The notes under the pieces are model-generated. The model was given only the letters and a program-made list of their open reading frames with translations, was not told where the DNA came from and did not search any database. Positions 6,970 to 10,056 of a DNA stretch of 10,056 nucleotides are shown one piece after another; position 1 is the first letter of the stretch, and every line of letters starts with the position of its first letter. Position numbers and translations under genes: made by a program. This stretch comes from Lachnospiraceae bacterium UBA3774 (lineage in GTDB: Bacteria > Bacillota > Clostridia > Lachnospirales > Lachnospiraceae), in the NCBI GenBank assembly GCA_002369255.1, contig DFFO01000063.1:1-10056 (forward strand), in the 5' to 3' direction.

Positions 6970-7230
6970 TCACTCGATCTCAAGCTCGATAAATCCTTCA
7001 TTTGCAGCATCGTCAAGCACGCCGATAATGTCGTTTGCTTTCTGTCCGAGATTTTCAAACATCGCGTCTGTGTTTCTTATTACGATAAGCGCGTCGTCAA
7101 GGTCGCAGACACAGTCATACAGCGCGTCAAGGTTTTTCCCGTAGTGCGCGGGAAAGCCAAGCGTCCGCGAGATATGCTCATGCGCCGCAGTCAGGTCCTT
7201 CATTTCTTTTCCGTCGAGATAATATTCCAT
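6970..7230 (-). CDS. barstar-family ribonuclease inhibitor
   Basis: This is an 86-residue acidic cytosolic protein (no signal peptide) of the barstar family, whose members block the active site of barnase-type RNases. The key helix reads YGKNLDALYD (30-39). In an ungapped alignment from Tyr30 to Asp39 the numbering equals that of B. amyloliquefaciens barstar, with Asp35 and Asp39, both barnase-contacting, kept. Trp38 is replaced by Tyr, and barstar Glu76 corresponds to Asp74 here. The start is preceded by AAGATAGGAAAA and lies 5 nt after the barnase-like gene, whose TAG stop is part of that ribosome binding region. Direct pairing with the upstream nuclease gene strongly suggests that it is the cognate inhibitor. 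That the two bind each other is inferred. Confidence 0.9.
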   Translation of the reverse strand: MEYYLDGKEMKDLTAAHEHISRTLGFPAHYGKNLDALYDCVCDLDDALIVIRNTDAMFENLGQKANDIIGVLDDAANEGFIELEIE

Positions 7231-7235
7231 TTTTC

Positions 7236-7709
7236 CTATCTTTCGTCATAGAGCCTTTCAAAGCTCTGATAATGATCTTCCGTATAATATACTATTCCGC
7301 TTTTTGTATAGATCAGGCGCTTGCTGCCGCGGCTCTCCACGCCGAGGGTTTCCACGTCGCATTCGTAATACGTATACCCCTTTGGCAAAATTCCCTCGTA
7401 GTTTCCAAAGCGGTCGCCGCCTATACAGCCGTTTTCAGAATAATACTCCGCCTCGCCGCCGCTCCATCCGAGTTTTTTCGCGCGGCTTTTTGTAATAAAG
7501 TTTTCCGGAAGATGCCCGTAGGTATGGATATACAGAGCAAGCTCGTCTTTCCTGTCTGTTATGGTATCCTCCGGGATTGCTTCTTCACTTTGAGCTTTGT
7601 ATCCGCTCTCCGGCTGAGGATCAAAGTAATCCGCTCCGCAGCCCGTTATCATAAGAGCGCAGATAAAGGCCGCAGCCAAAGCTATTAATTTTTTTACGTT
7701 TTTTCTCAT
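7236..7709 (-). CDS. barnase-like ribonuclease with lipoprotein signal peptide
   Basis: The 157-residue product is a guanyl-preferring RNase of the barnase/N1 family by sequence. The N-terminus (MRKNVKKLIALAAAFICALM) is a signal peptide ending in the lipobox Ile21-Thr22-Gly23-Cys24. The mature enzyme should be lipid-anchored outside the membrane through a 25-30 residue linker. The barnase domain runs from about 52 to 157. Motifs line up with barnase: LPENFITKS (Lys74 = Lys27), IGGDRFGNYEG, YYECD (Glu116 = general base Glu73), SRGSKR (Arg127 and Arg131 = Arg83 and Arg87) and DHYQSF (His146 = general acid His102). No catalytic position is lost. The ATG at 7709 has GGAG 8 nt upstream. A longer frame from GTG 7760 would run through the tRNA terminator and is rejected. 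Barnases are usually fully secreted, so the anchor is notable. Confidence 0.9.
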   Translation of the reverse strand: MRKNVKKLIALAAAFICALMITGCGADYFDPQPESGYKAQSEEAIPEDTITDRKDELALYIHTYGHLPENFITKSRAKKLGWSGGEAEYYSENGCIGGDRFGNYEGILPKGYTYYECDVETLGVESRGSKRLIYTKSGIVYYTEDHYQSFERLYDER

Positions 7710-7721
7710 CAAAAAGCTCCG

Positions 7722-7758
7722 AAAAACAAAAAAAGCCGGAAAGCTCCTGCTCTCCGGC
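7722..7758 (-). terminator. intrinsic terminator of the tRNA-Glu gene
   Basis: Four bases after the tRNA, the minus strand folds into a 10-bp stem (GCCGGAGAGC / GCTTTCCGGC, one G-U pair) with an AGGA loop. TTTTTTTGTTTTT follows. This is a textbook strong terminator. It ends only about 12 nt before the barnase-like ATG. Confidence 0.85.
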
Positions 7759-7761
7759 ACA

Positions 7762-7833
7762 TAGCCGATAGGGGAATCGAACCCCTGTTTCCGCCGTGAG
7801 AGGGCGGCGTCTTAACCCCTTGACCAATCGGCC
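7762..7833 (-). tRNA. tRNA-Glu (anticodon CUC)
   Basis: A 72-nt cloverleaf is complete on the minus strand. The acceptor GGCCGAT pairs with ATCGGCT (the first pair is G-U). The D stem is GTC/GAC, and the anticodon stem CCGCC/GGCGG holds the loop CTCTCAC, with CTC at positions 34-36. A 4-nt variable loop follows, and the T arm AGGGG-TTCGATT-CCCCT is intact. The discriminator is A, and CCA is not encoded. It reads GAG codons. Confidence 0.95.
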
Positions 7834-7848
7834 TTTTACGCAAGTGGA

Positions 7849-7878
7849 ATTGTAACAAACAGGCCTTTATGTTGTCAA
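7849..7878 (-). promoter_or_regulatory. promoter of tRNA-Glu
   Basis: On the minus strand a consensus TTGACA (7873-7878) is 18 bp from TACAAT (7849-7854), which also has a TG extension one base upstream. Transcription would start near 7842, just before the tRNA. It may also drive the barnase/barstar genes through read-through of the tRNA terminator. Confidence 0.8.
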
Positions 7879-7892
7879 GTGTTTTTTGGCCT

Positions 7893-7939
7893 GAAAAACG
7901 GCAAAACCCCTCTATGCATTTATTCCTTGCAAAGAGGGG
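7893..7939 (-). terminator. intrinsic terminator of the SDR gene
   Basis: On the minus strand, arms CCCCTCTTTGCA and TGCATAGAGGGG form a 12-bp stem with one T-T mismatch and a 9-nt loop. TTTTGCCGTTTTT follows. It lies 33 nt after the SDR stop codon and ahead of the tRNA-Glu promoter, so it insulates the two units. Confidence 0.8.
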
Positions 7940-7971
7940 CCGATAAAAACTTCAGTATTTTGCCATCCTGC

Positions 7972-8745
7972 TTACATTGCGGTATAACCGCCGTCTACCG
8001 CGAGGTTTACTCCGGTGACGTAAGCCGAGTTCTCGGAGGCCAGGAAAATCGCGGCGGTGTCAAGCTCGCCTTCTTCTCCGTAGCGTTCTTCCGGGATCAT
8101 GGTCTTGGCATTCTGCTGGAAGAAATCGCTGTTTAAAGTGTCTCTGGTCAGATCCGTGTAGAAATATCCGGGGCAGATCGAGTTTACGGTGATGCCGTAT
8201 TTGCCCCACTCAGCAGCAAGCGCACGGGTAAGATTTACTACGCCGCCTTTTGCAGCATGATAGGGAGCCGAGCCTGCGATCTTGTTTCCGACAAGACCGT
8301 ACATGGAAGCGATATTGATGATACGTCCGTATTTTGCGGGGATCATAGCCTTCTTTGCAACTGCTCTTGCAACGCGGAACGATCCGAACAGGTCGATATT
8401 CATTTCGTTGTCAAACTGCTCGTCCGTAATATCCTCTGCGGGAGCAACCGCGCCTGTTCCGGCGTTATTGATAAGGATGTCGATCCTTCCGAACTTTTCC
8501 ATTACCTGATCTACCATCGCGTCAACTGCTGCCGTATCGGTGATGTCGCAGCGTACCGCAAGCGTCTTTACGCCGAATTCCTTTTCTATTTCAGCAGCTA
8601 CTTCGTCGATGAGATTTTGTCTGCGGGCGACAGCTACGATATTCGCGCCCTGATTGGCAAGCGCCTTTGCCATCTGCACTCCAAGTCCTGTGGAACAGCC
8701 GGTAACTATGGCAACCTGTCCTTTAAAATCAAAATAATTCTTCAT
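7972..8745 (-). CDS. SDR-family NAD(P)-dependent oxidoreductase, gluconate 5-dehydrogenase-like
   Basis: This is a 257-residue cytosolic classical short-chain dehydrogenase. The cofactor motif TGCSTGLG lies at 15-22, NNAG at 93-96, the structural Asn at 116, and the catalytic Ser147, Tyr162 and Lys166 (PYHAAKGG). Arg41-Arg42 after the second strand suggests preference for NADP(H), although this is not decisive. The overall pattern (IINIASMYGLVGNK and the VDGGYTAM end) resembles sugar-acid or polyol dehydrogenases such as gluconate 5-dehydrogenase. The SDR superfamily is too broad for a firm substrate. The ATG has AGGAGG 7 nt upstream, and an in-frame TTG at 8763 is rejected. The gene stands alone between its own promoter and terminator, so no pathway partner helps identify the substrate. 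Confidence 0.9.
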   Translation of the reverse strand: MKNYFDFKGQVAIVTGCSTGLGVQMAKALANQGANIVAVARRQNLIDEVAAEIEKEFGVKTLAVRCDITDTAAVDAMVDQVMEKFGRIDILINNAGTGAVAPAEDITDEQFDNEMNIDLFGSFRVARAVAKKAMIPAKYGRIINIASMYGLVGNKIAGSAPYHAAKGGVVNLTRALAAEWGKYGITVNSICPGYFYTDLTRDTLNSDFFQQNAKTMIPEERYGEEGELDTAAIFLASENSAYVTGVNLAVDGGYTAM

Positions 8746-8770
8746 ATTAATGCCTCCTGACAATTATCCG

Positions 8771-8794
8771 TTATCGATCCGGTTAGATCGTTAA
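8771..8794. promoter_or_regulatory. possible operator of the SDR gene
   Basis: Arms TTATCGATC and GATCGTTAA match as an inverted repeat at 8 of 9 positions across a 6-bp spacer. The site sits directly over and after the predicted transcription start of the SDR gene, a typical place for a repressor. No regulator gene is in the window, and the regulator family is unknown. Confidence 0.35.
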
Positions 8795-8795
8795 T

Positions 8796-8823
8796 ATTAT
8801 AACAGTCTTTGGAGGTTATTCAA
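8796..8823 (-). promoter_or_regulatory. promoter of the SDR gene
   Basis: On the minus strand, TTGAAT (8818-8823) and a perfect TATAAT (8796-8801) are 16 bp apart, with a TG extension before the -10. Transcription would start near 8789, about 45 nt before the ATG. Confidence 0.7.
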
Positions 8824-8860
8824 CTTTATATTGTTAAATAATTATTTTTCTTTGTTTATT

Positions 8861-8978
8861 TGATATAATCACCCAAAAGTTATTTTATTTAGATACCGGG
8901 TAATAATTATTCACAAACTAAAGAGAATTATCAAATAGTTCCTCCTCAAATGCAGAATATTAAAAAATGTTGTATAAT
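8861..8978 (+). promoter_or_regulatory. AT-rich divergent region with two candidate -10 elements for the PAP2 gene
   Basis: The 269-bp stretch between the SDR and PAP2 starts is strongly AT-rich. On the plus strand TGATATAAT (8861-8869) is an extended -10, and a second TATAAT lies at 8973-8978, 36 nt before the ATG. Neither has a good -35 at 16-18 bp, so both are weak calls. I see no convincing gene in this stretch. Confidence 0.35.
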
Positions 8979-9014
8979 TCGTAAGACAATGCTCGTTTAC
9001 CGGGAAAGGGGTAT

Positions 9015-9944
9015 ATGATATTTATGATAGCAGGTTCTTTTTATTTTCTTTGGGAATTATCCCTTATGGAATGGCTGCAGGCCTTTATTCCTCATGCCGT
9101 GATATCTGTCGTTTCTTTGCTGTCTTTTTTCGGAGAAGAGGCCTTCCTCGTTTTGATGCTCGGCTTCGTTTACTGGTGCTGGGACAAAGAAACCGGCAAA
9201 AGGATAGGCTTTGCGATAGTCATGGCAAATATCTGGAATCCCATGATAAAAAACGTCTTTTTGCGACGCAGACCGTACTTTGAAAGCGACAGGATAAAGC
9301 TGCTTCGCCCCATCGAAAAAGGTGATATCTATGACCTGAATCTGCAGGGATATTCGTTTCCGAGCGGTCATTCCACAAATGCCGCCGCGCTCTTTGGCGT
9401 TTTGGCCATGAGCTTCAGGAAAAAAATCTTAACTGTTCTTGCTGTTGTGATCCCGCTTTTGGTTGCGTTTTCGAGGATGGTAGTCGGAGCGCATTTCCCG
9501 ACAGACGTAATCGCTGGGCTCGCGCTTGGATATCTGATAATGTTTGTCATGACCTTCGTTTATGACAGGATCAAAAACCGTTATCTCTTCTACGCAGTTT
9601 TGCTTTTCACTGCTCTTTTTGGGCTTTTTTACTGCAAGAGCGCCGATTATTATACGGGACTCGGACTGCTTGTCGGCCTTATTGCCGGCACATTATTCGA
9701 AGAAAAGAAGGTACGCTTTGAAAATACGAGAAATCCTCTTCGGATGATAGCAAGGCTGATAGGCGGCGGCGCGATCTTTTTCGGTCTTAATACCTTGTTA
9801 AAGCTTCCCTTTAGCAAAGAATTTCTGGAATGCGGCAGCTTCGCTGCCCTTTTGGTCAGATGCGCTCGCTATGCCGTTGTCTCGTTTATAGATATGGGCG
9901 TATATCCTCTGCTGTTTAAGCTTACGGCAAAAATCGGCAAATAA
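9015..9944 (+). CDS. PAP2-superfamily membrane phosphatase
   Basis: The 309-residue polytopic membrane protein carries the complete three-part PAP2 signature. C1 is KNVFLRRRP (Lys79, Arg86-Pro87). C2 is PSGHS (116-120, acid His119). C3 is SRMVVGAHFPTD (Ser153-Arg154, nucleophile His160, Asp164). Such enzymes remove phosphate from lipid phosphates such as phosphatidate, phosphatidylglycerophosphate or undecaprenyl pyrophosphate at the outer face of the membrane. The substrate here is not readable. Hydrophobic segments lie near 30-52, 63-75, 121-133, 137-152 and 165-183. After the PAP2 core, residues 190-309 add further hydrophobic stretches (about 191-206, 214-228, 246-262 and 276-302). AAAGG(GG) lies 3-5 nt before ATG 9015; ATG 9024 is the alternative start. 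It is the only plus-strand gene in the window. Confidence 0.92.
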   Translation: MIFMIAGSFYFLWELSLMEWLQAFIPHAVISVVSLLSFFGEEAFLVLMLGFVYWCWDKETGKRIGFAIVMANIWNPMIKNVFLRRRPYFESDRIKLLRPIEKGDIYDLNLQGYSFPSGHSTNAAALFGVLAMSFRKKILTVLAVVIPLLVAFSRMVVGAHFPTDVIAGLALGYLIMFVMTFVYDRIKNRYLFYAVLLFTALFGLFYCKSADYYTGLGLLVGLIAGTLFEEKKVRFENTRNPLRMIARLIGGGAIFFGLNTLLKLPFSKEFLECGSFAALLVRCARYAVVSFIDMGVYPLLFKLTAKIGK

Positions 9945-9974
9945 GTCTTTTGTCCGCTTCATATATTTTAAACA

Positions 9975-10010
9975 AAAAAGCTGCTGTACTTTTTAGTACA
10001 ACAGCTTTTT
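9975..10010. terminator. bidirectional intrinsic terminator between the PAP2 gene and tRNA-Pro
   Basis: Arms AAAAAGCTGCTGTAC and GTACAACAGCTTTTT form a 15-bp stem with one mismatch and a 6-nt loop. The A-run on one side and T-run on the other make it work in both directions. It ends the PAP2 transcript (plus) and lies 5 nt after the tRNA-Pro 3' end (minus). Confidence 0.85.
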
Positions 10011-10014
10011 AAAA

Positions 10015-10056
10015 TCGAGGCGACAGGATTTGAACCTGCGACCTCTGCGTCCCGAA
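10015..10056 (-). tRNA. tRNA-Pro (anticodon CGG), partial
   Basis: The 3' part of a tRNA is visible on the minus strand. The anticodon loop TTCGGGA gives CGG at 34-36. The 3' anticodon stem CGCAG, the variable loop AGGTC, the T arm GCAGG-TTCAAAT-CCTGT and the 3' acceptor strand CGCCTCG with discriminator A follow. CCA is not encoded. The 5' half, including the D arm and the pairing acceptor strand, lies beyond the right edge. Confidence 0.85.

Noticed and set aside
7710..7760. Longer barnase frame starting with GTG at 7760
   Set aside because: The extra 17 codons lie within the tRNA-Glu terminator stem and U-run and have no ribosome binding site. ATG 7709 has GGAG at good spacing and begins a proper signal peptide.
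7621..7827. Minus-strand frame running through tRNA-Glu
   Set aside because: It covers the complete tRNA and its terminator, so it is a chance reading of non-coding DNA and the barnase signal sequence in the wrong frame.
8257..8760. 167-codon plus-strand frame opposite the SDR gene
   Set aside because: It is antisense to a clear SDR with all catalytic motifs. Its translation is Cys/Ser-rich and unrecognisable, with no promoter or ribosome binding site of note.
8911..8947. Tiny minus-strand frame (TTG, 7 codons) after a strong AGGAGG
   Set aside because: It lies upstream of the predicted SDR promoter, so it would need another promoter, and seven codons are too few to separate from chance.
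1..10056. Mobile element, CRISPR array or prophage
   Set aside because: No transposase, integrase, phage motif, spaced direct repeats or terminal repeats were seen. The tRNA genes show no attachment-site duplication in the window.

Overview
The window looks like chromosomal DNA from a Clostridia-type Firmicute of moderate GC content. The evidence is the gene order rimP-nusA-L7Ae-infB-rbfA-nrnA-truB, strong AAGGAGG-type ribosome binding sites, TGN-extended -10 promoters and tRNAs without an encoded CCA. The genus cannot be named from the sequence alone. Almost everything lies on the minus strand, so genes are read from right to left.

Bases 1-6936 hold the transcription/translation operon. A promoter (6908-6936) is followed by a short leader with a strong hairpin (6859-6881). 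Then come rimP, nusA, an L7Ae-family RNA-binding gene overlapping the nusA end, infB (IF2), rbfA, nrnA (DHH phosphoesterase) and truB, which runs off the left edge. The genes are packed with gaps of 15 nt or less, or overlap. Their products mature the 30S subunit (RimP, RbfA), start translation (IF2), control transcription elongation and termination (NusA), degrade short RNAs and pAp (NrnA) and modify tRNA (TruB). The ylxR gene usually found between nusA and the L7Ae gene is absent here.

Bases 6970-7709 hold a compact two-gene unit: a barnase-type ribonuclease with a lipoprotein signal peptide, then 5 nt later a barstar-type inhibitor. All the barnase catalytic positions I could align are kept. 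The unit starts just after the terminator of a tRNA-Glu(CUC) gene (7762-7833), and I see no promoter between them.

Bases 7903-8823 hold a single-gene unit for an SDR oxidoreductase of the gluconate 5-dehydrogenase-like type, with its own promoter, a possible operator and a terminator. After an AT-rich divergent intergenic region, a PAP2-family membrane phosphatase (9015-9944) is the only plus-strand gene. It converges on a partial tRNA-Pro(CGG) gene at the right edge, and a two-way terminator separates them.

The points most worth following are the membrane-anchored barnase/barstar pair and its unclear transcription, the hairpin in the rimP leader (a candidate NusA autoregulation site), and the nusA/L7Ae overlap built on a 9-bp tandem repeat. 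I saw no mobile element, CRISPR array or prophage gene.
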